Source: Acidobacteria bacterium AB60
GTDB lineage: Bacteria; Acidobacteriota; Terriglobia; Terriglobales; Acidobacteriaceae
Assembly: GCA_008682415.1 (NCBI GenBank)
Contig: VANK01000006.1
Location: 62,001 to 126,000, forward strand
DNA length: 64,000 nt
Direction: 5' to 3'
Below the pieces are notes generated by a model. It worked only from the letters and a program-made list of their open reading frames with translations, had not been told where the DNA came from and ran no database searches. Of this stretch, positions 41,398-48,952 are shown one piece after another. The translations under genes were made by a program, and so were the position numbers. Every line of letters begins with the position of its first letter. Within the stretch, counting starts at the first letter, position 1.

Positions 41398-42903
41398 TTA
41401 CACGTTCAACGTGATGTTCACGGAGACGGTCTGGACGGCGCCGGCGAGTTTGGCCGCGATCTGGAACGGCACCGAGATACGCGACTGGCGCGCGGACGAG
41501 CTCTGCGAACTCACCGGAGGCTGGTACACGTAGTAGCCCTTGGAGAGCGTCGGGGGCGTACCATCCGGATTGTTCTGGAGCGCACCGAAGAGCGGTCCGG
41601 TCCACACGCCGGGGGCAATGAACCCGTTCCCGGCGAACTGCGAGAGGACCTGCTCAATGGTGACCTTGATCTGGTGCATACCAACATCGGTCTGCGGGAT
41701 CTTGGTCGGCGTGGTGTAGAGCAGGTTGAAGACGGCGGTCTGGATTGCCAGCACCAGCGCATCGGTGCCGATGACCGTATCGATCCATTGGCCATTCGAG
41801 CAGATGCCGGGCTGCAGGATGCTCGCCCCGTTGTTGTAGGCGAGGAACCCATTGCAGTTGTAGGAGACGAGCGCCGCCAGCTGATTGGCCGTCAGGGTAT
41901 CGGGAGCGATCCCGGGCTCCTGCTTGTACATCAGGTTGATGGCCGTGCTCTGCCCGGTGTAGTCCACCGTCAAGATGCGCGCCAGCATCTCGATCGCGCT
42001 GTACGCCGATGACCCGCTGTACTGAACTGCGCACTTAGCCGTAGCGGCGTTCTGGAGCAGGTAGGCGATATTTGTCGTATTGCCGGTGACGAGCACCCCA
42101 GTCTCCTGCGTCGAGACCGCGTAGAAGTGCTTGTTCGCAGATGCCGCGAGGAACGTGGCCACCGCCTGATGGTCGGAGTCCGCGGCGCCCAGGATGGCGA
42201 CGCCGTAGAACTGCTGTCCGAACTCCTGATCGAAGATCGTCATCGCGGCGAGTGCAGTCTCTGCGACGATCCCGGAGACCTGGTATGCGCCGATCGAACC
42301 GGCAGTCATGCCAAGCATCGCGGAGATATCCGTGCCGGATCCGGGAGCCGTGGCGAAGCTGACGGTAGAGGCCGCTCCGGTCGTCGCGCTGGTGATGACG
42401 AATTGGCCGGTGAGCGCATTCCAGACGATGGTCGCGCCGGTCAGGTGCGCCTGAATGGCCGCTGCTACCGCGTTGAGGTTCCCCAGCGCGGCAAAGTTCA
42501 GGCCGGTGATGTTCTGCGCGGCACCGCCGTCGATGGTTACGGTGAATCCGCCGCTAGTAACCGCCTGCCAAGTGGCAATCAGCTGCTGGGTAGCGGTCAG
42601 GGTAGCGCCGAACAACTGGCCACTCGAGGCGGTCTGCGCCCAGCGGCCGAGATAGAGGCCTGCGGGCTGCGGTACCTGCGAGAACCACACCGTGGCGGAG
42701 GCAGCGGCGAGCGAGTTCGACCCGCATTGCTGCGCGACGGCAGCGGCCGAGGTGAAGTACTGCATCCTCGTCTTGACATCAATCGTCGGATCATTGACGA
42801 GGACCAGCATGGTTTGTGTGCTCTGAGCCTGCACGGCCGCCGCAGAGAGCGTGGCGGTGACGCTCACGAGCGAAGAAATGGGCAGGGATGCGCTGATCGT
42901 CAT
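41398..42903 (-). CDS. Tail sheath protein (DUF3383 family)
   Basis: A 501-residue protein with family features such as MLVLVNDPTIDVKTRMQYFT, FGQQFYGVAILGAADSDHQA, CAVQYSGSSAYSAIEMLARI and the conserved end (AGAVQTVSVNITLNV). It is the contractile sheath and identifies the virion as a myovirus. The N-terminal half contains an inserted beta domain (ATWQAVTSGGFTVTIDGGAA), which is common in this family. Confidence 0.92.
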   Translation of the reverse strand: MTISASLPISSLVSVTATLSAAAVQAQSTQTMLVLVNDPTIDVKTRMQYFTSAAAVAQQCGSNSLAAASATVWFSQVPQPAGLYLGRWAQTASSGQLFGATLTATQQLIATWQAVTSGGFTVTIDGGAAQNITGLNFAALGNLNAVAAAIQAHLTGATIVWNALTGQFVITSATTGAASTVSFATAPGSGTDISAMLGMTAGSIGAYQVSGIVAETALAAMTIFDQEFGQQFYGVAILGAADSDHQAVATFLAASANKHFYAVSTQETGVLVTGNTTNIAYLLQNAATAKCAVQYSGSSAYSAIEMLARILTVDYTGQSTAINLMYKQEPGIAPDTLTANQLAALVSYNCNGFLAYNNGASILQPGICSNGQWIDTVIGTDALVLAIQTAVFNLLYTTPTKIPQTDVGMHQIKVTIEQVLSQFAGNGFIAPGVWTGPLFGALQNNPDGTPPTLSKGYYVYQPPVSSQSSSARQSRISVPFQIAAKLAGAVQTVSVNITLNV

Positions 42904-42945
42904 CCAGGGCTCCTTCGATTGGTGGTTGAGTGGGTGCTACGAGAG

Positions 42946-43548
42946 TCAGGCGGGCGGGTTGACCGTAAGCGTGTCGCTCACGGCCGGCGATGTATCCGTT
43001 GCGACGGTGCCGGTCGCGCCCATAACGTTGAGGACCGGGTAGACGTATTCCTGCTGCTGGCGGACGGTGAAGCTAATGTCTACGCGCCAGTAGAAGGTGG
43101 TTTTGACCAGCGTCGGGACGGTCACGCTGTCGCCGGCGCCGCCGATCAGCTGATACCCCTGTGCCCGCATGGCTTCGCGGTTCTGCGCGATCTCGAGGCC
43201 GTTGGCGAGCAGTTCGGCATTGGCTTGCGCGGCGGGTCCGTAGAAGCTGCACATCACGTCCACGGTGCGGGTACGGACGAGGAGGTCGTCTCCCTGCCCG
43301 GCGGACTGGTGAATCACTCCGGCGAACGGGTCGCGCTTGATCGATCCTGGTCCTATCGCGGCCCAGTTTGCGCCGGCATCGGGGATGTTCGGCGGCTCCG
43401 GCTGCCACCGCGGGCGAACCATATTCCCTGGCAGTCCGGTGATTCCGACGACGACCGTCTGCAGGAAGTCGATCAGGGCATTGTCGTTCAGGTCGCCATT
43501 GATGCTCGACGGCGCAAGAAACCCGCCCGTTGCGGATGTATTGGGCAT
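42946..43548 (-). CDS. Phage neck/tail terminator-like protein
   Basis: A 200-residue protein upstream of the sheath. It has the pattern WQPEPPNIPDAGANWAAIGP, VRTRTVDVMCSFYGPAAQAN and FYWRVDISFTVRQQQEYVYP seen in phage neck terminator proteins (LIC_12616 type). It should cap the tube and sheath at the head side. Family assignment is by resemblance and gene order. Confidence 0.65.
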   Translation of the reverse strand: MPNTSATGGFLAPSSINGDLNDNALIDFLQTVVVGITGLPGNMVRPRWQPEPPNIPDAGANWAAIGPGSIKRDPFAGVIHQSAGQGDDLLVRTRTVDVMCSFYGPAAQANAELLANGLEIAQNREAMRAQGYQLIGGAGDSVTVPTLVKTTFYWRVDISFTVRQQQEYVYPVLNVMGATGTVATDTSPAVSDTLTVNPPA

Positions 43549-43551
43549 CGG

Positions 43552-43953
43552 CTACTCCGTGGTGGGCGGCGCTTCCTTGAGGTCCATTGACTGGCAGATC
43601 GCGAGGACGAACCCCGGACCGTAAGCCGAGTAGTCTTCCAGAGCAGCGACCAGAAAGTTGTCTCCGTGCCACTGGACGATGTCTGGGGAGAAGTCCGTTC
43701 CGGCGACCTCTGATTCTCCGCGCAGAGCGAACGTCGTGATGACGGTGATCGTCTTGGCGGTGACCTGCAGGTTAGGAAAGCGCTCGAGGTCGTTTTTGTT
43801 CGACGGGTAGACGACGCCACCAACCCCCGCCGTAGTGGTCGAGGTGTAACTTGCGCGCCCGTTGTTCCCGACCGTCTGCTGCCGGCGGATCACCGAGAAA
43901 CTGTCGGACAGCATCGGGCTCAGGATCACGTTGGTGAAGTTGAGCAGCGGCAT
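43552..43953 (-). CDS. Putative head-tail joining protein (133 aa)
   Basis: A small beta-rich protein (SFSVIRRQQTVGNNGRASYT, WHGDNFLVAALEDYSAYGPG) between the tail-completion-type and neck-terminator genes. Gene order suggests a head-closure or tail-terminator role. No specific family motif is certain. It lies 3 bases from the next gene. Confidence 0.6.
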   Translation of the reverse strand: MPLLNFTNVILSPMLSDSFSVIRRQQTVGNNGRASYTSTTTAGVGGVVYPSNKNDLERFPNLQVTAKTITVITTFALRGESEVAGTDFSPDIVQWHGDNFLVAALEDYSAYGPGFVLAICQSMDLKEAPPTTE

Positions 43954-44523
43954 CTATTCCTCTTTGCGCACGACATAGGTGGCCGCATTGCGCAGCTGAC
44001 CGGTGACGTTGAGGGGCCGGACGTTTGGATCACCGCTGGGCGACGGGGTACCGTCGAGTTCCCGCTGCGCGGCTGCTCCGACTTCGCCGCCCATGCGCGC
44101 TCTCGCGCGCAGCGTGGATTCCGCGAGCGGGACGAAGGGGCCGTCGAGGATCCTCTGCCGGATGCCGTTCTGGGCAATCAGGCCGACCGCTTGAAACCCG
44201 TTCTCCACGCCCTGAAGATTGCCGTCGAGTGCGGCGAGCCCAGTCTGCTCCAGCTTGGCGACAATCTCTTCCTGCACCGATTCAACGCCGGGCTCCATGA
44301 TGGGTCGCGCCGGTATGTTCTGCTCGGGCATCCCCTTGTCGTGGATGTACGCGAGAGCGGCGTTTGTGATCGGCTCACTTTCGCCATCGGGATCCTCGCG
44401 CGGCTTGTCCTTGTCTTCCGGGAAGCCGGCGAACACCGCTTGCGACCGGAGTTCCTTGAGCGCTTTCTCGAAGTCGCCGAGGTTGTCCTCGGTGATATCG
44501 ATGCCGAAGTTGATGTCGCTCAC
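43954..44523 (-). CDS. Phage tail-completion/virion morphogenesis protein (gp10-like)
   Basis: About 189 residues from GTG 44523, which overlaps the upstream DUF4054 stop (GTGA). It has the signature of minor tail or morphogenesis proteins: AALAYIHDKGMPEQNIPARP, where IPARP-F/I is typical of HK97 gp10 and Mu gpG-like proteins, and QNGIRQRILDGPFVPLAEST. It would act at the head-tail connector. Confidence 0.75.
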   Translation of the reverse strand: MSDINFGIDITEDNLGDFEKALKELRSQAVFAGFPEDKDKPREDPDGESEPITNAALAYIHDKGMPEQNIPARPIMEPGVESVQEEIVAKLEQTGLAALDGNLQGVENGFQAVGLIAQNGIRQRILDGPFVPLAESTLRARARMGGEVGAAAQRELDGTPSPSGDPNVRPLNVTGQLRNAATYVVRKEE

Positions 44524-45002
44524 GAGGCGAACCCGTTCTGCAGGTACGGGACTCCGGACCATGCCGGTCCGTTCAGCGGGTTGGGGTTAGGACAGGGCGA
44601 GGCCTGCGACGGTCCGGCGCCCATGAGCCGCGCCATCTGCACGTACTCCCGGCCATAGTCGGTTTCGTTCCAGTGACCGGCGTCCGCCTCGGTCGATACA
44701 GCCGTGTCGTAGTTGACGGAGACGGGGCCGGCTGATTCTGAGGAGACGACGCCCTTCGCGACGGGCGTCCCGCCGGCGGCGACAGCGCGCGCCCGGATCG
44801 TCGCCCGCGCTAGGAAGTGGGCGATGACGAGCTCCATTCCGATGTCGTACTGGGTGTACTGCGACGGGTCGGTACCGGGCGAGGCCGTTCCCCAGGCGCA
44901 CGTCAGCTGCTGGGTGGCGCGGTTCTGGTACAGCGTGAACTGCGCCTGGCTGGCGTTTGCGAACTCGGGATAGTCGAGGATGAATTGCGCGTAGGTGATC
45001 AT
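44520..45002 (-). CDS. DUF4054-family head-tail connector protein (copy 2)
   Basis: A 160-residue protein with ITYAQFILDYPEFANASQAQ, a central helix (GMELVIAHFLARATIRARAV) and the diagnostic VVSSESAGPVSVNYDTAV plus HWNETDYGREYVQMARLMGA. DUF4054 proteins join head and tail. A second, diverged copy is encoded at 49943-50455 on the other side of the cargo block. ATG 45002 has GGGAGG upstream. The C-terminal tail (PCPNPNPLNGPAW) is proline-rich. Confidence 0.85.
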   Translation of the reverse strand: MITYAQFILDYPEFANASQAQFTLYQNRATQQLTCAWGTASPGTDPSQYTQYDIGMELVIAHFLARATIRARAVAAGGTPVAKGVVSSESAGPVSVNYDTAVSTEADAGHWNETDYGREYVQMARLMGAGPSQASPCPNPNPLNGPAWSGVPYLQNGFAS

Positions 45003-45196
45003 CGATCCTCCCGGGATCGCTGCTGCGCTTCCATGAGCGCGTCGGTCATGGTCGACCACATCGTCACGCACTCGGCATCGGCGAGCGCCCGCTCAGTAAG
45101 GAGGCGAGCGCGTTCCGGGTCATGGCCCTCGATCTTGCGAGCGTATTCGAGGTCGAACTCGCACCTGTCGAGGGTTTCGCGCCAAAGGCCCGTCAT
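44999..45196 (-). CDS. Small helical phage protein (65 aa)
   Basis: It reads MTGLWRETLDRCEFDLEYAR and is predicted helical and charged throughout. Its stop overlaps the DUF4054 start by 4 bases (ATGA), so it is co-translated with the connector. No family is recognised. Confidence 0.55.
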   Translation of the reverse strand: MTGLWRETLDRCEFDLEYARKIEGHDPERARLLTERALADAECVTMWSTMTDALMEAQQRSREDR

Positions 45197-45264
45197 GGAT
45201 CGCCTCGTTAAGTGGTGATGACGGTGGCCAGCGCGATGTGCCACGTTTTAGCATCTAACTGCGC

Positions 45265-45828
45265 ATGGACTACTTCAAGAAATGCCCTCAATGCAACGAG
45301 GGGTACGTTACTCCGGATTGGAGGAGAATCTTCTGCTCTCTAAGCTGCGCGTCTCGCGCGAAAGGCGCGCGTCGTCCTGACGGCAGGCCGGTTTCTTTCA
45401 AGACCGGTAGGAGCAAGCGAAAGAGCGGTTACATCACCGTATGGGTTCCCGAGATCGGGCGCAACATCATGGAACATCGCATCGTGATGGAGAAGATTCT
45501 CGGAAGACCTCTCCACTCATGGGAACACGTCCACCACAAGAACCACATTCGAGACGACAACCGGCCTGAGAACCTTGAGGTTCTTGTGGATCACAAGCAC
45601 CGAAAACTGCACGGTCGAAACGGAGCGTGGGCATCAGGCGGGCTTACTTGTTGCCGGGACTGTCAGCGGAGTGATCGCCCCCATCTGGCGCGAGGACTTT
45701 GCCGTCCTTGTTACGAGAAGCAGATGAGGCTGGAGGGCCTCCAAAAATTTTCAGGTATTCGCTGTACCAATCGCGAGCTAGATCCTCTTGCGCCTGCCAC
45801 AAAGGAATCTGCCCAGAGCACACCGTAG
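45265..45828 (+). CDS. Free-standing HNH homing-type endonuclease
   Basis: A 187-residue protein on the strand opposite to the late genes. It has an N-terminal zinc pair (CPQCNEGY ... CSLSC), an HNH core (MEHRIVMEKILGRPLHSWEH, VHHKNHIRDDNRPENLEVLV) and a C-terminal zinc region (CRDCQRSDRPHLARGLCRPC). Such genes are selfish insertions in phage genomes. Its last 185 bases overlap the convergent exported HNH-like gene, so one of the two 3' ends may have been altered by insertion. Confidence 0.85.
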   Translation: MDYFKKCPQCNEGYVTPDWRRIFCSLSCASRAKGARRPDGRPVSFKTGRSKRKSGYITVWVPEIGRNIMEHRIVMEKILGRPLHSWEHVHHKNHIRDDNRPENLEVLVDHKHRKLHGRNGAWASGGLTCCRDCQRSDRPHLARGLCRPCYEKQMRLEGLQKFSGIRCTNRELDPLAPATKESAQSTP

Positions 45829-46207
45829 CGTGCAGTTTGTTTTCCAGCCTGTCTTTGGTGTGGAATCCAATCACGCCGGGGGCATCGACGGGCTGAGGCC
45901 ACAGGTTCTTCAGGTCGTTGGCGCCGCCGAGTTCGAGAGAGACCAGATGGTCGAGTTCGTAACCTTTTCCCGGACATCCTTTCGTGATGCCATACAGGGA
46001 GCAGGCCTGCTTCTTCTCGCTCTCGGTGACCGCCCGCACCGTGCCGGTGTGGAAGTTAGGGTTGCAGAGCTTCTCCTTCGTGAGAGAAGGGTCCACGTCG
46101 CCGGGAGTCAGTTTCGCGTTCGGGTACGGGATCGACACGGCGGCGTGTTGGGCGCAGAGGGGCAGCGCACTGGCGCATAGCACCAGCGCAACGAGGTTCT
46201 TTCGCAT
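45644..46207 (-). CDS. Exported HNH-like nuclease-family protein
   Basis: A 187-residue protein with a Sec signal (MRKNLVALVLCASALPLCA). The mature domain has CSLYGITKGCPGKGYELDHL followed by VSLELGGANDLKNLWPQP and DRLENKLHATVC, a conserved HNH-type fold found in secreted bacterial proteins. The central His (ELDH) and the Asn in NDLKNLWP are present. Whether it cuts DNA is unknown. It follows an intrinsic terminator, so it may have its own promoter. Confidence 0.7.
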   Translation of the reverse strand: MRKNLVALVLCASALPLCAQHAAVSIPYPNAKLTPGDVDPSLTKEKLCNPNFHTGTVRAVTESEKKQACSLYGITKGCPGKGYELDHLVSLELGGANDLKNLWPQPVDAPGVIGFHTKDRLENKLHATVCSGQIPLWQAQEDLARDWYSEYLKIFGGPPASSASRNKDGKVLAPDGGDHSADSPGNK

Positions 46208-46234
46208 CGTCGGGTCTCACTTTCGGGGGAGGGT

Positions 46235-46276
46235 AAAAAGCCGGGCTCCGGACGAGGCAGCACGCCGGAGTCCCGG
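46235..46276 (-). terminator. Intrinsic terminator within the late region
   Basis: On the minus strand CCGGGACTCCGG (plus 46265-46276) pairs with CCGGAGCCCGG (46241-46251) with one bulged base, followed by C and five T residues (46235-46239). It sits 10 bases after the stop of the coiled-coil membrane protein. Late transcription must pass it by antitermination or restart beyond it. Confidence 0.8.
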
Positions 46277-46285
46277 TGGAGAAAC

Positions 46286-47017
46286 TTAGGGGTGAAACAG
46301 CTGCTGGAGGTAATAGATCGGCTCGGGAAGTTCACGCAGTTCCCAGATCGTCTTTACGGGTCGGGTAAACCAGCACCAGCGCCCGGTGCAGGGCGGCGGG
46401 TTCGTGACCTTATGGACCGCTCCGGCAATGTCGCCGGTGGCGGCGTCGATGTGTTGGGTTGTCGCGTCGCCGTGCTGAGCCATGCCGTCGAGATGCGTCA
46501 GCAGAACGTCGATGCGCTGGTCATCGCTTCTGCTCTTGAGTGCGACCAGCAGAGCGGTGAGGGCGTCGGAGGACTTGCCCAGAGACGCGACAGCGGGCGG
46601 GACAGTCTTGATCGTCTCTTGAGTCGTCTGAAGAGTCCCCGAGGCGACCTGAGTCAAACCTGTGAGCCCTTGCAGTGTTGACCGCGCATCCGTCAAGACA
46701 GAGACGACCTTCTCAAAGATCGTCTTCTCCTGGGCGTCGAGTGTCGTGAGCTGAGCGTCTTCGTGCTTGGCCGCGGCCTCGGCCAGGCCGACGGTGTGAC
46801 GGATCGTGCCGAGCGTTTCGTTCAAGTCGGCGAGCGTTCCGCAGGGCTTGCCTTGCACCCCGCACGGACGGTTGATCGTCTCGAACGTCTTCGCAGCCTC
46901 TGTACCGGCCGCGGCGAACTCCTGCAGAGCAAAACAACCGTAGTAGCCGAGCGCCGCCAGCACGAAAGTCGCGGTGCCGAGCAGGACGACGATTGCGATC
47001 TCGCGTGCCTTGGTCAT
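46286..47017 (-). CDS. Membrane-anchored coiled-coil protein (243 aa)
   Basis: An N-terminal transmembrane helix (IAIVVLLGTATFVLAALGYY) precedes a cysteine pair (CGVQGKPCG) and about 130 residues of helix and coiled coil (AEAAAKHEDAQLTTLDAQEK). It ends with a conserved-looking aromatic tail (WCWFTRPVKTIWELRELPEP). It resembles membrane proteins of phage lysis or accessory regions (spanin-like topology), but no family is certain. Confidence 0.6.
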   Translation of the reverse strand: MTKAREIAIVVLLGTATFVLAALGYYGCFALQEFAAAGTEAAKTFETINRPCGVQGKPCGTLADLNETLGTIRHTVGLAEAAAKHEDAQLTTLDAQEKTIFEKVVSVLTDARSTLQGLTGLTQVASGTLQTTQETIKTVPPAVASLGKSSDALTALLVALKSRSDDQRIDVLLTHLDGMAQHGDATTQHIDAATGDIAGAVHKVTNPPPCTGRWCWFTRPVKTIWELRELPEPIYYLQQLFHP

Positions 47018-47124
47018 GGCTTGGCCGGGCCTTTCGACGTGAAGCAGAAGCCGCGACGTGCGCTTGTGCAGCGCGGCAACTTAGCCGGGGTTGCCGGCGT
47101 CTTACTCAACAACGGAATGGTCAT
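47014..47124 (-). CDS. Tiny ORF overlapping the coiled-coil gene (36 aa)
   Basis: It reads MTIPLLSKTPATPAKLPRCT and continues with a basic tail. Its stop overlaps the next start (ATGA), and GGAAG lies 10-14 bases upstream. The overlap is the main argument for a real gene. Composition is weak. Confidence 0.35.
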   Translation of the reverse strand: MTIPLLSKTPATPAKLPRCTSARRGFCFTSKGPAKP

Positions 47125-47148
47125 GACAGATGGCTCTTCCGGGGGATT

Positions 47149-47181
47149 GGGGCAGCTCCCTCTGAGGCTGCCCCTTCTTTT
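47149..47181 (+). terminator. Hairpin with T-run on the plus strand
   Basis: Arms GGGGCAGC (47149-47156) and GCTGCCCC (47167-47174) are followed on the plus strand by TTCTTTT. No plus-strand gene precedes it, so it could stop antisense transcription into the 47183-47991 genes. On the minus strand it lacks a U-tract. Confidence 0.45.
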
Positions 47182-47182
47182 G

Positions 47183-47782
47183 TTACGCGGTAGCTGGCGC
47201 CGCCGCCTTGAGTTGCGTTACCCAGGTCTGGACGGCCGGGATCAGCACCTTCGCTTCGCCCACAACGAGAGTCACGATGCGGCTGACCGAGGCCTTGAGC
47301 GCGGGGTTCTTGATCTCCAGTGCGCCGAGGATGTTCGGGACGGAGGTCGAGAAGTTCTCGAGGTTCTGGAGCAGCGACTGGCCGCTCACCGCGTTCGTTG
47401 CCGCCGCCTGAAGCGCAGCGAGGCTGGTTTCGGCCAGGGCGAGAGCGCCAGCGACCTCGGGCTCGGCAACTGGGTCGGCGATGGCGACGGCCGCGGTGAT
47501 GATCGGGGCCACCTCGGTCGTAAAGCTCTCGATGGTCTGGAGCGCGCTCGGGGCCTTGTGAAACAGCTTGTCAAAGGCGCTGGCGAACTTCTCAACGTCC
47601 GAAGCTGTTCCCTTGAACAGCTTGGCGACGTCGGTTTCGATGGTCTGGAGAGTGATCATGATGTGCGCCTCCTCTGGCGCTCCCTGGGGTTGGGCGAGCG
47701 TCCCGGTGGGGCGGCTCGGGTCAAGCGGAAAGACGTGCGCGGCGGGAAGCGCAGGCCTACGGAATATGTCGAGTAGGCTCAC
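47183..47782 (-). CDS. Helical phage protein, unrecognised (199 aa)
   Basis: An alanine- and threonine-rich helical protein. GTG 47782 overlaps the holin-like stop (GTGA) and is kept as start, giving MSLLDIFRRPALPAAHVFPL; an internal ATG at 47659 (MITLQTIETDVAKLF) is an alternative and begins the better-structured part. Repeated helices (EPEVAGALALAETSLAALQA) suggest an elongated bundle. It lies in the lysis/cargo block. Confidence 0.5.
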   Translation of the reverse strand: MSLLDIFRRPALPAAHVFPLDPSRPTGTLAQPQGAPEEAHIMITLQTIETDVAKLFKGTASDVEKFASAFDKLFHKAPSALQTIESFTTEVAPIITAAVAIADPVAEPEVAGALALAETSLAALQAAATNAVSGQSLLQNLENFSTSVPNILGALEIKNPALKASVSRIVTLVVGEAKVLIPAVQTWVTQLKAAAPATA

Positions 47783-47991
47783 GACTGGGTTTCGTCCTGA
47801 GCCTTGGAAGGGGCCGCCGCCATGGCGCGACCGGCGAAGAAGCCGAGAGCGCCGGTCACCATGTCGGAGGCCAAGGCCGCCATGTCGTGGCGCGCGGCGT
47901 CGGTTCCGGGGAAGATGTAGGCGATGGTGGCGTCAGCCGATGCCAAAATCAGGGCCACGACAAATGCCCAGAACATTTCGCTCTGCTTCAT
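47779..47991 (-). CDS. Holin-like protein (70 aa)
   Basis: Two hydrophobic helices (MFWAFVVALILASADATIAY and SDMVTGALGFFAGRAMAA) separated by a short polar loop, and a charged C-terminal tail (KAQDETQS), match small class II holins. The size fits. The endolysin is about 22 kb away at the end of the transcript, so pairing is inferred from topology. Confidence 0.55.
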   Translation of the reverse strand: MKQSEMFWAFVVALILASADATIAYIFPGTDAARHDMAALASDMVTGALGFFAGRAMAAAPSKAQDETQS

Positions 47992-48248
47992 TGGTTCTCC
48001 TTATTGGCGAACTCGCGCCTCAGTTCTTGTTCCATGCCCGGATAGCGCGAGATCGCGAACGCGAGCCCTGCGCGGTCCCATACGCCGAGTACATCGAAGG
48101 ACATCTGCACGTAGTTTTTGACCGTGCGCTCAGCCAGTCCCATCCGGTCGCCGATCTGCCGGTTCGTGGTGTTTCCGGAAACAAACCAGTAGAGGGTTTC
48201 TCTTTGGCGTTGCGACAGGACGCTCAGAATTTCGGCGGCTGGTTTCAT
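47988..48248 (-). CDS. LuxR-type helix-turn-helix regulator (86 aa)
   Basis: It is only the GerE/LuxR DNA-binding domain: ILSVLSQRQRETLYWFVSGN, TNRQIGDRMGLAERTVKNYV. There is no sensory domain. ATG 48248 overlaps the stop of the preceding small gene (ATGA), and the stop overlaps the holin-like start. Regulation of the lysis/cargo block is a plausible role. A 20-bp perfect dyad lies upstream of the first gene of this small operon. Confidence 0.8.
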   Translation of the reverse strand: MKPAAEILSVLSQRQRETLYWFVSGNTTNRQIGDRMGLAERTVKNYVQMSFDVLGVWDRAGLAFAISRYPGMEQELRREFANKENQ

Positions 48249-48436
48249 GAGGCTGCTCCTTCGTTGCGTCGATCTCGGGCCACAGAACGAGAACCAAGAC
48301 AACAAAGGGCGCAAGCGCGAACAGGCCAGCGCCGAGATCGTCGCCCACCAGAGAGCGCCACGCGGCGAGCGCCCACATTGAGGGCGACGACGCAGAGACA
48401 CCCCAGAGCGACGAAGAATTTATCGATGAAAGCCAC
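48245..48436 (-). CDS. Small membrane-anchored protein (63 aa)
   Basis: From GTG 48436, with AGGGGG seven bases upstream, it has one hydrophobic helix (FIDKFFVALGCLCVVALNVG) and a strongly basic arginine-rich tail. The stop overlaps the LuxR-type start by 4 bases. The tail composition could partly reflect GC bias; the ribosome-binding site and coupling support a real gene. Confidence 0.45.
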   Translation of the reverse strand: MAFIDKFFVALGCLCVVALNVGARRVALSGGRRSRRWPVRACALCCLGSRSVARDRRNEGAAS

Positions 48437-48460
48437 TATCGACCCCCTGAAAAACCCCAC

Positions 48461-48480
48461 CGGGTAAAGTGATTTACCCG
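48461..48480. promoter_or_regulatory. 20-bp perfect dyad upstream of the LuxR-type operon
   Basis: Arms CGGGTAAA and TTTACCCG flank GTGA. Reading leftward it is followed by GTGGGGTTTTTC, so it might also work as a weak terminator for the gene at 48505. Its length and position 25 bases before the GTG at 48436 fit a LuxR-type operator. Confidence 0.5.
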
Positions 48481-48504
48481 TCAGAATCCCTTGAGGGGCG
48501 ACTC

Positions 48505-48708
48505 TCAGACGATGAGCAAGTCGTCTTCGACCCACCTTTTTGCGAGGGACTGTGCCCCTTCGAGAGTCGGGGAGAGCCCGACCAGTAGTGCTCCCTGCTC
48601 GACTGCGAACCCGCCCGAGGTCTGGGGACGGATTCGCAGTGTCGCGAGGGCATCTCTATCGCGCTTTAGGTCTAAATAAGCCAGGTGCGCCCGCCGCTGT
48701 GGATCCAT
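48505..48708 (-). CDS. Small phage protein (67 aa), unrecognised
   Basis: It reads MDPQRRAHLAYLDLKRDRDA and later ALLVGLSPTLEGAQSLAKRW. It lies 7 bases after the sigma-4-like gene on the same strand and has protein-like composition. No family is seen. Confidence 0.5.
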   Translation of the reverse strand: MDPQRRAHLAYLDLKRDRDALATLRIRPQTSGGFAVEQGALLVGLSPTLEGAQSLAKRWVEDDLLIV

Positions 48709-48715
48709 TGCGCCC

Positions 48716-48952
48716 TCAGTTCAGCAGCGCCTCGCGCATTTTCCGAATTGCGGCGTCGTGGATCCGCTCGACGTGCTGTTCGCACATCTCAATCGTGAGC
48801 GCGATCTCGCTGAGGGCGCGATCTTCGTAGTAGCGCAGGAAGACGATGGTGCGCATGGTGCGCGGCAGATCAGCGACAGCATCGCGGATGCGTTCGGTGG
48901 CCTCGATGCGCAGCAGCGCCGCGAGTGGATCGTCGATGTCGGGGATGGTCAC
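48716..48952 (-). CDS. Small sigma-region-4-like DNA-binding protein (78 aa)
   Basis: It consists of a sigma-70 region 4-type helix-turn-helix: VADLPRTMRTIVFLRYYEDR, ALSEIALTIEMCEQHVERIH, then a recognition-helix-like AAIRKMREALLN. There is no region 2, so it cannot act as a complete sigma factor; phage proteins of this kind can act as co-activators or appropriate RNA polymerase. It overlaps the next gene upstream by 4 bases (ATGA). Confidence 0.7.
   Translation of the reverse strand: MTIPDIDDPLAALLRIEATERIRDAVADLPRTMRTIVFLRYYEDRALSEIALTIEMCEQHVERIHDAAIRKMREALLN

Noticed and set aside
42127..43590. Long plus-strand frame (487 codons) opposite the sheath and neck genes
   Set aside because: Arginine/glycine-rich shadow of GC-rich minus-strand genes, without a ribosome-binding site or recognisable domain.
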